DNA of 64,000 nt from Acidobacteriota bacterium (lineage in GTDB: Bacteria > Acidobacteriota > Terriglobia > Bryobacterales > Bryobacteraceae): contig JAFKEE010000039.1 of the NCBI GenBank assembly GCA_017307505.1, positions 1-64,000 of the forward strand. The letters run 5' to 3'. Positions 34,877-43,750 of the stretch are shown here, piece after piece. The notes below the pieces were generated by a model that searched no databases, had not been told where the DNA came from, and saw only the letters and a program-made list of their open reading frames with translations. Positions within the stretch are counted from its first letter, which is position 1. Each line of letters begins with the position of its first letter. The position numbers were made by a program, and so were the translations under genes.

Positions 34877-35518
34877 TTAGTCAATCAGTCCTTTGCGCAC
34901 GGCAAACCGGACCAGTTCGCCCGTTGAATGCAGGTTGAGCTTCTCCATGATGCGGCCCCGGTGGGCGTCCACGGTGTAGACACTGAGTTTGAGGTCCGTG
35001 GCGATCTCTTTATTTGTCTTTCCTTCGGCGATCAATTGCAGAACCTCCCTCTCGCGCGAGGTCAGCAGGTCAATCGGATCCGTAACGTGTTGACGATAAT
35101 CGGTCAGCACCGCATCGGCAATCGCCGGCGACAGGTACCCTTCCCCACGGGCGATCGACCGCACGGCGGCCAGCAGGTCGGCATCGATGGCATCTTTCAG
35201 CAGATACCCGCGCGCCCCGGCCCGCAGGATTTCCCGCACATAGACCGCATCTTTGTGCATGGAGAGAGCCAGCACCCGGGTCCTGGGCGAACTCTCCATC
35301 AGCCGCCGCGTCGCTTCAATCCCGTTCAACTCCGGCATGGCTACATCCATGACGACCACGTCAGGCGACAGCATGGTTGCTCGCTCAATCGCCTCCCGGC
35401 CGTTGGAAGCCTCGCCCACGATCTCCATATCTGACTGGGACTCCAGGATGCGGCGAAAACCCTGCCTGACCACACTATGGTCGTCGGCCAGCAAAATAGT
35501 GATCTTTTTCGAACTCAT
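34877..35518 (-). CDS. NarL/FixJ-type response regulator
   Basis: 213 residues from ATG at 35518. The receiver domain has the acidic pair Asp12-Asp13, the phospho-acceptor Asp58 in VVVMDVAMPELNG, and Lys in GYLLKDA. The C-terminal LuxR-type helix-turn-helix (about 150-200) is shown by LTSREREVLQLIAEGKTNKEIATDLKLSVYTVDAHRGRIMEKL. It lies directly downstream of the sensor kinase gene, 24 bases away, so the two are a cognate pair. Possible targets include the divergent efflux operon. Confidence 0.93.
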   Translation of the reverse strand: MSSKKITILLADDHSVVRQGFRRILESQSDMEIVGEASNGREAIERATMLSPDVVVMDVAMPELNGIEATRRLMESSPRTRVLALSMHKDAVYVREILRAGARGYLLKDAIDADLLAAVRSIARGEGYLSPAIADAVLTDYRQHVTDPIDLLTSREREVLQLIAEGKTNKEIATDLKLSVYTVDAHRGRIMEKLNLHSTGELVRFAVRKGLID

Positions 35519-35542
35519 AGGTGCACGCTGGAACACCGGCCG

Positions 35543-36898
35543 CTATTCCAGCCGTTCCGCAAACGGGAAACTGGCCACGATCGCGACACCCTGGTTGGGC
35601 GCGGTGTCCACCTTCAATTCTCCCCCAGCGCTGCGTGCCCGCGCTCGCATGCCCACCAGCCCCAGTCCGCGGCTTTGCTGTGCGCTTTCCGGAACCACCC
35701 CGCGTCCGTTGTCGGCAATCCGCAGTTTGAGCTGCCCGCCCGGATTCCCGAGAGAAACCTGCACCTTGGTTGCCTGGGAGTGGCGCGCCACATTGGTCAG
35801 CGCCTCCTGGGCGATGCGGAAAATATGCGTCTCCGTCTCGTCCGCCACCCGACCATCAAAAGTGGACGTGTACTCCACATGAATGCCCGTCCGCTGCTGG
35901 AACCGGTCGCACAGCCAGCGCAGGCCCGCGTCCAGTCCGAAATCATCCAGGATCGTCGGACGCAGCAACTGTGACAACTCCCGGACATTGACGATGGCCG
36001 CATCCACGAGATGCAGGCAGTCGTCCACCTGAGCCCGCCCGCCGTTGGCATGGTCCAGGATCGTCACGAGATTCGCTTTCACCGCCGTCAGTGACTGCCC
36101 CAACTCGTCGTGAAGCTCATGCGAAAAGCGCCGCGCCGTCGTCTCCTGTTTCTCCAGTAGGTTCCAGGAGACCCGGCTCAACTCGCCCGTCTGCCACTCC
36201 AGTTGCCGGATGAGGCTCACGGTCAGCTTCACCGTGTAGATCGCGCACCCCAGCGACAGGAGAAGGCCGGCGCCCAGCAGGATCGAGGATTCCCGTAGCA
36301 GCCGTTCGGAGATCCCCTCCAACTGCTGCTTCAGCTCCACGGAACGCCGGGACTGGACCTCCACCAGTTTGTCCACCAGCGCCAACACATTCTGGTGCGC
36401 CGACATCAACTGCCTCAGCGGCCGCGCTTTGCCCGATTCGTCGCTCAGGATGCCGCGCGCCACAGTGGAGTAATGCGTCACAGCCTTGTAAAGGTCCTGC
36501 CACAGGGCCTGTGCCGGCTCGTCCGCCGCATCGGCCGCGATGCTCTCGATGTCACGGTCAGATGCTTCCAACTGACTCAACAGTTGCTGGCGGTCGAGGT
36601 TCTCCGGTTGCTTGGCAAAGCCCGCAAAGATGGCGTTGATCGCCCGCTGTTCCCGCAGCACGGCATCCAGCAGGTCCTGAATCCTGACCTGCTCTTCCAG
36701 CAACTCCGCAGTCGTGGACCGGATATTGCTGATGCTGCGGACTCCCAGCAGACCGGCCGCCAGCAGCAGCAGGATCACCAGGGCAAACCCGGCCAGGACG
36801 ACACGGCTGATCGCCTTCTGCGTGACGGGACGCACCAGCGCAGATGAGATGTTGCCGTGCTCCGATGCTTGCGCCACGGTCCTTGTCGCCCCCCTCAC
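35543..36898 (-). CDS. Membrane histidine kinase, NarX/DesK-like HisKA_3 type
   Basis: 451 residues from a GTG. Two membrane helices (about 32-54 and 205-225) flank a helical periplasmic sensor of the CHASE3 or 4HB type (LLEEQVRIQDLLDAVLREQRA). The phospho-acceptor is His263 in FSHELHDELGQSLTAVK, the HisKA_3 signature. The HATPase domain has LRIADNGRGVVPE (G box) and RGLGLVGMRARARSAGG. It pairs with the NarL-type regulator downstream and is divergent from the RND efflux operon by 180 bases, which suggests it controls that operon. The signal is unknown. Confidence 0.9.
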   Translation of the reverse strand: MRGATRTVAQASEHGNISSALVRPVTQKAISRVVLAGFALVILLLLAAGLLGVRSISNIRSTTAELLEEQVRIQDLLDAVLREQRAINAIFAGFAKQPENLDRQQLLSQLEASDRDIESIAADAADEPAQALWQDLYKAVTHYSTVARGILSDESGKARPLRQLMSAHQNVLALVDKLVEVQSRRSVELKQQLEGISERLLRESSILLGAGLLLSLGCAIYTVKLTVSLIRQLEWQTGELSRVSWNLLEKQETTARRFSHELHDELGQSLTAVKANLVTILDHANGGRAQVDDCLHLVDAAIVNVRELSQLLRPTILDDFGLDAGLRWLCDRFQQRTGIHVEYTSTFDGRVADETETHIFRIAQEALTNVARHSQATKVQVSLGNPGGQLKLRIADNGRGVVPESAQQSRGLGLVGMRARARSAGGELKVDTAPNQGVAIVASFPFAERLE

Positions 36899-37052
36899 AC
36901 TTTAGAATGCGCGATTCCCTTCCGCGGATGTATCCCCCGTACGGGCTATATCTGCCGACGGATCGAAGGGGCCCGCCAAAGCATCCACCAGGGAAGCGGT
37001 TGTACCGGCCGCCCCGTATATCTTCCGATCACGCTTGGATTTGGAGTGAAAA

Positions 37053-37070
37053 ATCCCGAGACTTCGGGAT
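37053..37070. promoter_or_regulatory. Inverted repeat touching the Shine-Dalgarno of the efflux operon
   Basis: ATCCCGA-GACT-TCGGGAT is a perfect 7-base inverted repeat (arms 37053-37059 and 37064-37070) directly before AGGAG (37071-37075) and the ATG at 37081. As RNA it could limit ribosome access; as DNA it could be an operator for the divergently encoded two-component regulator. The 182-base gap between the two divergent units holds no other obvious element. Confidence 0.45.
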
Positions 37071-37080
37071 AGGAGACGGT

Positions 37081-38400
37081 ATGCCTGCCACGGGATACTG
37101 GAGAAAAGTGAAAGTAACCATAGGCATTGTGTGTTGCAGCGCCTTTCTGGGTTTCACCGCGCTGGCACAGGGACAGGCTCCACCTGCGCCCGGTCAGCCG
37201 GCCCCGGCGGCGCTAACAATCGATCAGGCGGTAGACGAGGCCCTCCGCAATAATCTCGACCTGCTCGCCGAGAGGCAAAACGTACCAGTGGCCAAGGCGC
37301 GGGAAATCACTGCGGCGCTGCGCCCCAACCCGACTCTCTCTTTTTCCTGGGACTACCTCGACTGGCTGCGCCGCGGTCTCTCCTCGCAGAACAGCGCCGG
37401 CCCGTCGGAGTTCTCTCCGCAGTTCAACTACATCTGGGAGCGCGGCGGTAAACGCGAGCGCCGCATCGACCTCGCAACGGCCGTGACCTCCGTGGCCGAA
37501 CTCCGCCTGCTCGACACCATGCGTCAACTGGGCCTGGCCGTCCGCCTTGCCTGCGTCGACTTCCTGCTGGCCCACGACAACGTCGACCTGGCCCAGCAGA
37601 ACCTCAAGGTTTTTAATGACATAGTCCGCGTGAACGAAGCCAAGGTCAACGCGGGCGATCTGGCCGGCGTGGAGCTGATCCGCACACGCGTCGCTCAACA
37701 ACAACTGGAGAACGCCGTCGCCCAGGCCAATCTCAAACTGCAGACAGCCCGCAATACCATTCAGCAGCTGCTCGGACGCAACACCAAATCCCCGGCATTC
37801 GAGATTACGGGAACGCTCCGCAGCGACGACATGGTTCTGGCGCTCGACGAAATGAAGAAACTGGCGCTGCAACAGAGGCCCGACCTGCTGGCCACCCGCA
37901 AGGATACTGACCGCGCCAAGGCAGACGCCTCCCTCCAACAGGCAAATGGCAAGACCGACCTCACGACAGGCCTGCTCTACCACAACCAATACGGCTACTC
38001 GAATGGGCGCACCTTCGGTGTGTTCCTCAGCATGCCCCTGCCGGTTTACGACCGGAACCAGGGCGAGATCGCCCGCGCGCAACGCGAGATGACGCAGACA
38101 CAGTTCCGCGCCAAGGCGCTGGAAAACGCGATCGCGACCGAGGTGGAAAACACCTGGCAGCAGTACAACACGGCCAAAGGCCTGCTGGACCGTATTCGCG
38201 GCGAACTGTTGAACCAGGCCAGACAGGTTCGAGACATCACCGAATTCAGCTACCGCCGGGGCGAAGCCTCGCTACTCGAATTCCTTGACGCGGAACGAAC
38301 CTATAACGACACAATGCAGAGCTACAACGACGCCAGGGCGGACTACACTCGCAGTCTGTTCCTCATCGACGCTGTCACAGGGAAGTCGGTAAACCCATGA
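37081..38400 (+). CDS. TolC/CusC-type outer membrane efflux protein
   Basis: 439 residues from ATG at 37081, with AGGAG at a good distance; the in-frame upstream extension is not protein-like. The signal peptide ends near GFTALAQGQ. Two outer-membrane efflux (OEP) repeats form the helical tunnel: LTIDQAVDEALRNNLDLLAER, LRPNPTLSFSWDY and VARQQLENAVAQANL-like coiled coil, then SLLEFLDAERTYNDTM near the end. First gene of the tripartite pump operon; its stop overlaps the adaptor start (ATGA). Confidence 0.9.
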   Translation: MPATGYWRKVKVTIGIVCCSAFLGFTALAQGQAPPAPGQPAPAALTIDQAVDEALRNNLDLLAERQNVPVAKAREITAALRPNPTLSFSWDYLDWLRRGLSSQNSAGPSEFSPQFNYIWERGGKRERRIDLATAVTSVAELRLLDTMRQLGLAVRLACVDFLLAHDNVDLAQQNLKVFNDIVRVNEAKVNAGDLAGVELIRTRVAQQQLENAVAQANLKLQTARNTIQQLLGRNTKSPAFEITGTLRSDDMVLALDEMKKLALQQRPDLLATRKDTDRAKADASLQQANGKTDLTTGLLYHNQYGYSNGRTFGVFLSMPLPVYDRNQGEIARAQREMTQTQFRAKALENAIATEVENTWQQYNTAKGLLDRIRGELLNQARQVRDITEFSYRRGEASLLEFLDAERTYNDTMQSYNDARADYTRSLFLIDAVTGKSVNP

Positions 38401-39542
38401 GATACATCGCAGCACTCCTGTTGGCCGGCATGCTGGCCGCCTGCTCAAAAAAGCAGGAAGAGACCCAGGCCGCCGCTCCAGCACCCCAGCTTAGACCAGG
38501 CGAAGTGGCCCTGCCCGCCGATTCCCCCAAGCTGAAGCAGATCAAAATTGAATCTGTCCAGACAGCCCAGGTCCCCCTGGACGAGGTGGATGCGCCCGGC
38601 AAGCTCGAAGTCAATCCCAACCGCGTGTCGCGGGTGGTCACGCCCGTGGCAGGCCGCATCACCCAGGTCTTCGTGAAGCTGGGCGATGCCGTCAAGGAAG
38701 GTCAGTCCGTGGCGACCATCGAGAGCCCTGACGCCGATGTCGCCATCTCGGCCTATCTGCAGGCAGATTCGAACCTTGGCCAGATGAAGGCGAACCTGCT
38801 CAAAGCGCAGGCCGACTTCGACCGCAATCGCGACCTGCTCGAGCACCAGGCCGTGGCCCGCAAGGAACTCCTGAATGCGGAAAACGCCCTGGCCCAGGCG
38901 AAATCGCAGGTCGAGCAGTCTGTAGCCGCACGCGAACAGGCCCTGCGGCGCCTGGACATCCTCGGCCTGAAGGCCGGCGAGTTCGGCCAGAAGATCACGC
39001 TTCGGGCGCCCGTCTCCGGCAAGGTGCTGGAGATGAATGTCGTCCAGGGTGAGTTCCGCAACGATACCAACCAGCCCCTGCTCACCATTGCGGACCTCAG
39101 CACCATCTGGGTCGCCTCGGACGTGCCCGAAACCGCCATCCGCTTCATCAAGGTGGGAGAGGCGCTGGACATCGAGCTCAGTGCCTATCCCAACGAGCAT
39201 TTCCGGGCCGGCGTCCGCCGCATCGCCGACAGCGTGGACCCGACAACCCGCACCGTCAAGGTTCGTGCCGAATTGCAGAACCCGGCCGGACGGCTGCTGC
39301 CCGAGATGTTCGGCCGCGTCCGGCATGTGGAGACCATGGCAGCCATGGCCGCCATCCCGGCGCCGGCCATACTGCAGGGCCAGAGCGGTACCTATGTATA
39401 CCGGGAGACGGCGCCAGGTAGGTTCCAGCAGACCCCCATCCGCACCGCCAGCCGGTCAGGCGAACTCGTCGGCGTGTTCAGCGGTCTCAAGGCGGGCGAC
39501 CGGATTGTCACCGACGGTGTGATGTTGCTGAAGGGCAACTAG
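38397..39542 (+). CDS. RND periplasmic adaptor (membrane fusion) lipoprotein, CzcB/CusB-like
   Basis: 381 residues. The lipobox is in LLLAGMLAACSKK (Cys16), so it is membrane-bound through lipid. Domains in order: beta-barrel and lipoyl parts around VTPVAGRITQVFVKLGDAVKEGQSVATIESPDADV and its partner ITLRAPVSGKVLEMNVVQGE, with a coiled-coil hairpin between (QMKANLLKAQADFDRNRDLLEHQAVARKEL). It links the outer-membrane channel to the RND pump. Overlap with the gene before and a 13-base gap to the pump gene show one operon. Confidence 0.92.
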   Translation: MRYIAALLLAGMLAACSKKQEETQAAAPAPQLRPGEVALPADSPKLKQIKIESVQTAQVPLDEVDAPGKLEVNPNRVSRVVTPVAGRITQVFVKLGDAVKEGQSVATIESPDADVAISAYLQADSNLGQMKANLLKAQADFDRNRDLLEHQAVARKELLNAENALAQAKSQVEQSVAAREQALRRLDILGLKAGEFGQKITLRAPVSGKVLEMNVVQGEFRNDTNQPLLTIADLSTIWVASDVPETAIRFIKVGEALDIELSAYPNEHFRAGVRRIADSVDPTTRTVKVRAELQNPAGRLLPEMFGRVRHVETMAAMAAIPAPAILQGQSGTYVYRETAPGRFQQTPIRTASRSGELVGVFSGLKAGDRIVTDGVMLLKGN

Positions 39543-39555
39543 AGGAGACGCTGCT

Positions 39556-42500
39556 TTGATCGCAAAACTTCTCCGTTTCGCCCTGAAGCAACGCTTCATT
39601 ACGCTCATCCTGGGCCTCATCCTGGTTGCCGCCGGCATTTGGGCCTACCAGCAGCTCAAAATCGAAGCGTATCCCGACATCTCCGACACCCAGGTCGTCG
39701 TCATCTCTCTCTACCCCGGCCGTGCCGCGGAGGAAGTGGAGCAGCAGGTCACCGTGCCGCTGGAGCGCGCGCTCAACAGCGTGCCCAACGTCATTGCGCG
39801 CCGCTCCCGCACCATTTTCGGCCTCTCCGTGGTCGAACTTACCTTCGCTTACGGCGTGAACGACTACTTCGCCCGTCAGGTGGTGCTGGAAAAGCTGCGC
39901 GACGCCAATCTGCCCCCCAACGTGTCGCCCTCCCTCGGCCCCCTCTCCACGCCCATCGGAGAACTCTACCGCTACTCGTTGGAAGGGCCGGGCTACGATG
40001 CGATGCAGCTGCGCGAGTTGCAGGACTGGGTCATCACCCCGCGCTTCCTGCAGGTTCAGGGCGTCGCCGACGTCACCCCCTTCGGGGGCCTCATCCGCCA
40101 GTACCAGGTGGAGATCGATCCGCTGGCCCTCGCCAAGTATGGGCTGACCGTCGGTCAGGTGGCCCAGGCCATCGACGCCAACAACCAGAATGCCGGCGGT
40201 GCGCTGCTCGACAACCACCAGCAGGCCTTGGTCATTCGCGGCGTGGGCCAGGTCAAAGCCCTTTCCGATGTCGAAAGCATCGTGATCAGCGCCTCCAAGG
40301 GCGTGCCCATCTTCGTCCGTGACGTCGGCCACGTTCAGTTCGGTGCGCCTCTGCCCACAGGCATCTTCGGGGTCAACGACAAGACCAATGGCGTGGAAGG
40401 AATCGTCCTCATGCGCCGTGGCGAAAACCCGAGCGATGTTCTGAAGGGCATCGGCGACGCCGTGGAAGAGCTAAACTCCACCCGCCTGCCGCAAGGCGTC
40501 ACCATCAAGCCGATCTACGACCGCACGGACCTCGTCAACAATACCCTCGGCACCGTTACCCACACGCTGCTGGAAGGCCTGGTCATCGTCGTAACGGTGC
40601 TCTTCCTCTTCCTGGGCAGCGTCCGAGCCGCCCTGCTCACCGCCATCACCATCCCGCTGTCGCTGCTCTTCGCCTTCGTCTGCATGCAGTTCTCCGGCAT
40701 CCCGGCCAACCTGCTTTCGCTCGGCGCGCTCGACTTCGGCATCATCGTCGATGGCACCCTCGTCATGGTGGAGCATGTCGTTCACATGTTGGGAGAGCGC
40801 AAACGCGCCGGCCTGCTGGGCGAGCGCGACGGTGTCGTCGGCGCGATTCGCGACGCGGCCCTCGAGATGGAACGCCCCATCTTCTTCTCCCTCCTCATCA
40901 TCATCTCCGCCTATATCCCCCTGTTCACTCTGGAACGTGTCGAACGGCGCCTGTTCACGCCGATGGCTTTCACCATCTGCTACGCCCTGTTCGGCTCCAT
41001 GCTCATCGCGCTCACACTCATCCCCGTCCTCGCCACCTACCTGTTCAAGAACGGCGCGAAGGACTGGGAAAACCCCGTACTCACCTGGCTGGGCAAAATC
41101 TATCGCCGCGCCCTGGAGACCACCATGGCCCGGCCGAAAGCCACCGTCGGCCTCTCGGTCCTGGTCGTGATCGCCGCGTTCGTTCTATCGCTGGCCCTGG
41201 GTTCGGAGTTCCTGCCGCAACTGGACGAGGGCGTCATCTGGGTCCGCGCGACTCTCGCGCCTGGCATCTCCATCGATAAATCGGCCCAGGTCGCCAGCCA
41301 GTTGCGCGGCATCCTTCGCAGCTTCCCCGAAGTCAAAATGGTCAGCTCCCAGAGCGGACGCAACGACTCAGGCACAGACCCTTACGGCGCAAACCGCAAC
41401 GAGATCTTCGTCGCCCTGCAGCCCTACGACTCCTGGACCACCGGCCGCAACAAGGCCTCCCTCATCGACGCCATGTCGCTCCGCCTGCGGAACGAAGTCC
41501 CGGGGGCATCCTTCAGCTTCACGCAGCCCATCATCGACAACGTGACCGAGGCCGTCACCGGCTCCGCCGCCGACCTCGCCGTCATCTTCACCGGCAACGA
41601 TCTGACGGAACTCAGAACGCTCGCGGCCGAGACCCTGTCCGTCATCCGGCAGGTGCCAGGCTCGGCCGACTCCGCCATCGAGCAGGAACAGGACCAGCCT
41701 CAACTCCGGATCCAGATCGATCGACAGGCCGTGGCCCGCTACGGCATCAACGTCCGCGACATCCAGGACATGATCGAAATGGCCATCGGCGGCCGCGCCG
41801 TCAGCACGGTCTTCGAAGGGGAACGGGTCTTTGACGTGACCGTCCGCTTCATTCCGGAAGCCCGCAAGGATGCGCACGTCATCGGAGAGATCCTCATCCC
41901 CACCCGCGATGGCGGTCGCGTGCCTTTGTCCCAATTGGCGCGCATCGATGTCGTCAACGGCGCCAGCATCATCGCCCGCCGCGAAAACCGGCGCCAGATC
42001 ACGGTCCGCACCAACATCCGCGGACGCGATCAGGGCAGCTTCGTGGCCGATGCCCAGGCGCGTTTCAACAAGGCAATCCACCTGCCGGCCGGCTACGACG
42101 TCGACTGGGGCGGCCAGTTCGAGAACCTCACCCGCGCCAAGCGCCGGCTGACGTTCATCATGCCCGTCACCGTGGCGGTGATCTTTGCGCTCCTGTTCTG
42201 GACGTTCGGATCGCCGGTGTATGCCGGGCTGGTCCTCATGAATGTGCCCTTCTCCCTCGTGGGCGGCATCATCTTCCTCTACATGCGAGGCATCAACCTC
42301 AGCGTGTCGAGCGCCGTGGGCTTCATCAGTCTGTTCGGCGTAGCCGTCATGAGCGGTGTGCTGGTGGTGGCGGAGATCAACCGCCGGCGCCGGTCCGACC
42401 CGGAACTCGGGGTCCGCGATGCGGTCGTCCAGGGCGCCCTGGCCCAGATGCGGCCGGTTCTCATGATGATCGTGGTAGCCTTGCTGGGCATGGTCCCGGC

Positions 42501-42663
42501 CGCCCGCGCGACGGGCATCGGCAGTGATGTGCAGCGGCCGCTGGCCACGGTGGTTGTGGGCGGTCTTCTGTCCACGCTCCTGCTCACCCTGCTGGCCCTG
42601 CCCAGCCTGTACCTGCTCGTCTCTGGATCCGAGAAACCCAAGGAAGTTGTGGAGGCGGAATGA
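39556..42663 (+). CDS. Heavy-metal-type RND efflux pump (CzcA/CusA family)
   Basis: 1035 residues, starting at TTG with AGAGGAG upstream. Twelve membrane helices in two halves are evident (for example LLEGLVIVVTVLFLFLGSVRAALL and LTFIMPVTVAVIFALLFWTF). Residues 393-406, DFGIIVDGTLVMVE, carry the HME-RND signature DFGxxxDGxxxxxE that separates metal pumps from drug pumps. Proton-driven export of a metal cation such as Co/Zn/Cd/Ni or Cu/Ag through the partner channel is expected, but the metal cannot be told from sequence alone. The 3' end overlaps the DUF190 gene by four bases. Confidence 0.93.
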   Translation: MIAKLLRFALKQRFITLILGLILVAAGIWAYQQLKIEAYPDISDTQVVVISLYPGRAAEEVEQQVTVPLERALNSVPNVIARRSRTIFGLSVVELTFAYGVNDYFARQVVLEKLRDANLPPNVSPSLGPLSTPIGELYRYSLEGPGYDAMQLRELQDWVITPRFLQVQGVADVTPFGGLIRQYQVEIDPLALAKYGLTVGQVAQAIDANNQNAGGALLDNHQQALVIRGVGQVKALSDVESIVISASKGVPIFVRDVGHVQFGAPLPTGIFGVNDKTNGVEGIVLMRRGENPSDVLKGIGDAVEELNSTRLPQGVTIKPIYDRTDLVNNTLGTVTHTLLEGLVIVVTVLFLFLGSVRAALLTAITIPLSLLFAFVCMQFSGIPANLLSLGALDFGIIVDGTLVMVEHVVHMLGERKRAGLLGERDGVVGAIRDAALEMERPIFFSLLIIISAYIPLFTLERVERRLFTPMAFTICYALFGSMLIALTLIPVLATYLFKNGAKDWENPVLTWLGKIYRRALETTMARPKATVGLSVLVVIAAFVLSLALGSEFLPQLDEGVIWVRATLAPGISIDKSAQVASQLRGILRSFPEVKMVSSQSGRNDSGTDPYGANRNEIFVALQPYDSWTTGRNKASLIDAMSLRLRNEVPGASFSFTQPIIDNVTEAVTGSAADLAVIFTGNDLTELRTLAAETLSVIRQVPGSADSAIEQEQDQPQLRIQIDRQAVARYGINVRDIQDMIEMAIGGRAVSTVFEGERVFDVTVRFIPEARKDAHVIGEILIPTRDGGRVPLSQLARIDVVNGASIIARRENRRQITVRTNIRGRDQGSFVADAQARFNKAIHLPAGYDVDWGGQFENLTRAKRRLTFIMPVTVAVIFALLFWTFGSPVYAGLVLMNVPFSLVGGIIFLYMRGINLSVSSAVGFISLFGVAVMSGVLVVAEINRRRRSDPELGVRDAVVQGALAQMRPVLMMIVVALLGMVPAARATGIGSDVQRPLATVVVGGLLSTLLLTLLALPSLYLLVSGSEKPKEVVEAE

Positions 42664-42959
42664 AGCTCTTGGTGATCTTCCTCGCGGAAACCGAAACGCA
42701 CGGTGACATCCCGCTCTATGAGGCACTGGTGCGTAAACTCAACCAGAAGGGGATCCAGGGAGCGAGCGTGTTGCGTGGCGTGATGGGCTTCGGCAAAGAC
42801 CATCACGTCCACCGCAACAGGCTCTTCGGGATCTCTGACGACCGGCCGGTCATGATTGTAGCCGCGGACTCTGAAGAGAATCTCCGCAACGTCGTGGCCA
42901 GTCTGCGCAAACTTGCGCCCTCGGCGCCCATGCTCCTGTTGGACGCCGAACAGCTTTAG
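42660..42959 (+). CDS. DUF190 (PII-like fold) protein
   Basis: 99 residues. MKLLVIFLAETETHGDIPLYEALVRKLNQKGIQGASVLRGVMGFGKDH is the characteristic DUF190 sequence; the family has a PII-like trimeric fold and may bind a nucleotide or metal. It starts in the stop of the RND pump gene, so it is translationally coupled to it. DUF190 genes are often found beside crcB fluoride channels; coupling to an HME-RND pump suggests it regulates or assists the pump. Confidence 0.9.
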   Translation: MKLLVIFLAETETHGDIPLYEALVRKLNQKGIQGASVLRGVMGFGKDHHVHRNRLFGISDDRPVMIVAADSEENLRNVVASLRKLAPSAPMLLLDAEQL

Positions 42960-42969
42960 CGGACGGCTC

Positions 42970-43695
42970 CTACTCGGCCAGGATGTTGATCTCGCCGATC
43001 CCGCCCTTAACACTCAGGCGGATCGTCGCCTTCGCCTTGCCATTGGATTCGCTCACCCACTGGTCGCCGTCTTTCCTGAGGCCGCGCACATTGATCGAGC
43101 CAATGCCGCCGTGCGCCTCGGCCACGACACCCACGTCCGGCGGCAGGTGCACTGTCGCTTCGCCAACGCCGCCCTCAATACGGACCTCGTAGTCCCGCTG
43201 CGGCTTGCCGCGCAGGTCCATGTCCACGGAACCCGCGCCCATCTGTACCTCTACGCTGCGCAGCGTGAGTTCGTGCAGGTCCAGCTTGTTCTCGCCCGCC
43301 CCGCAGTGGATGCGCAGGTCCAACGGAACATCGTTGGCCAGCTTGAGATCCCAGATGTTCTTGATATTGCCAAAATTTCCTTTGCCGCCGTTCTGACGCA
43401 CCGTCAGGCGCCCGCGGAAGCCAGAATCGTCGTAGCGCACATCCGGCTTCCAATCCGGCACATTGTAGGTGAACTCCCCGTCAAACAGTTCCTTCGCGCC
43501 GCCGCTCACGTTCAGTTCTCCAGCGCCGATGTTGAGATCGGCCACCACGATCTCGGCTTTCGCCGCGCGGGTCCGCTCGATGATCTTCGTCTCCCGGACC
43601 GTCTCGCCCGTGGGCTTACTGTGAATGTCGATGGAACAGCCGGCCGACGCCAGGACGGCGGCGAACAGTCCTACCCGGTATGCGGGTAATGTCAT
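42970..43695 (-). CDS. LiaF-like toast-rack lipoprotein (DUF2154/DUF4097-like)
   Basis: 241 residues from ATG at 43695 (MTLPAYRVGLFAAVLASAGCS), giving a lipobox at Cys20. The rest is a repetitive beta solenoid: ADLNIGAGELNVSGGAKELF, FTYNVPDWKPDVRYDDSGFRGRLTV, DLRIHCGAGENKLDLHEL, QMGAGSVDMDLRG and AHGGIGSINVRG. This is the toast-rack fold shared by LiaF-like cell-wall stress proteins. A structural or sensing role at the envelope is possible. Convergent with the DUF190 gene, and no regulator is beside it. Confidence 0.8.
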   Translation of the reverse strand: MTLPAYRVGLFAAVLASAGCSIDIHSKPTGETVRETKIIERTRAAKAEIVVADLNIGAGELNVSGGAKELFDGEFTYNVPDWKPDVRYDDSGFRGRLTVRQNGGKGNFGNIKNIWDLKLANDVPLDLRIHCGAGENKLDLHELTLRSVEVQMGAGSVDMDLRGKPQRDYEVRIEGGVGEATVHLPPDVGVVAEAHGGIGSINVRGLRKDGDQWVSESNGKAKATIRLSVKGGIGEINILAE

Positions 43696-43750
43696 GGATA
43701 CCCTCCACTGCCAATCGGATACGAAAATCAACTTCCGCGAGTTCCGTCTT

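Noticed and set aside
41368-42726. 452-codon open frame on the minus strand
   Set aside because: Antisense to the RND pump gene; rich in Asp, His and Gly, as expected for complementary strands of codon-biased genes.
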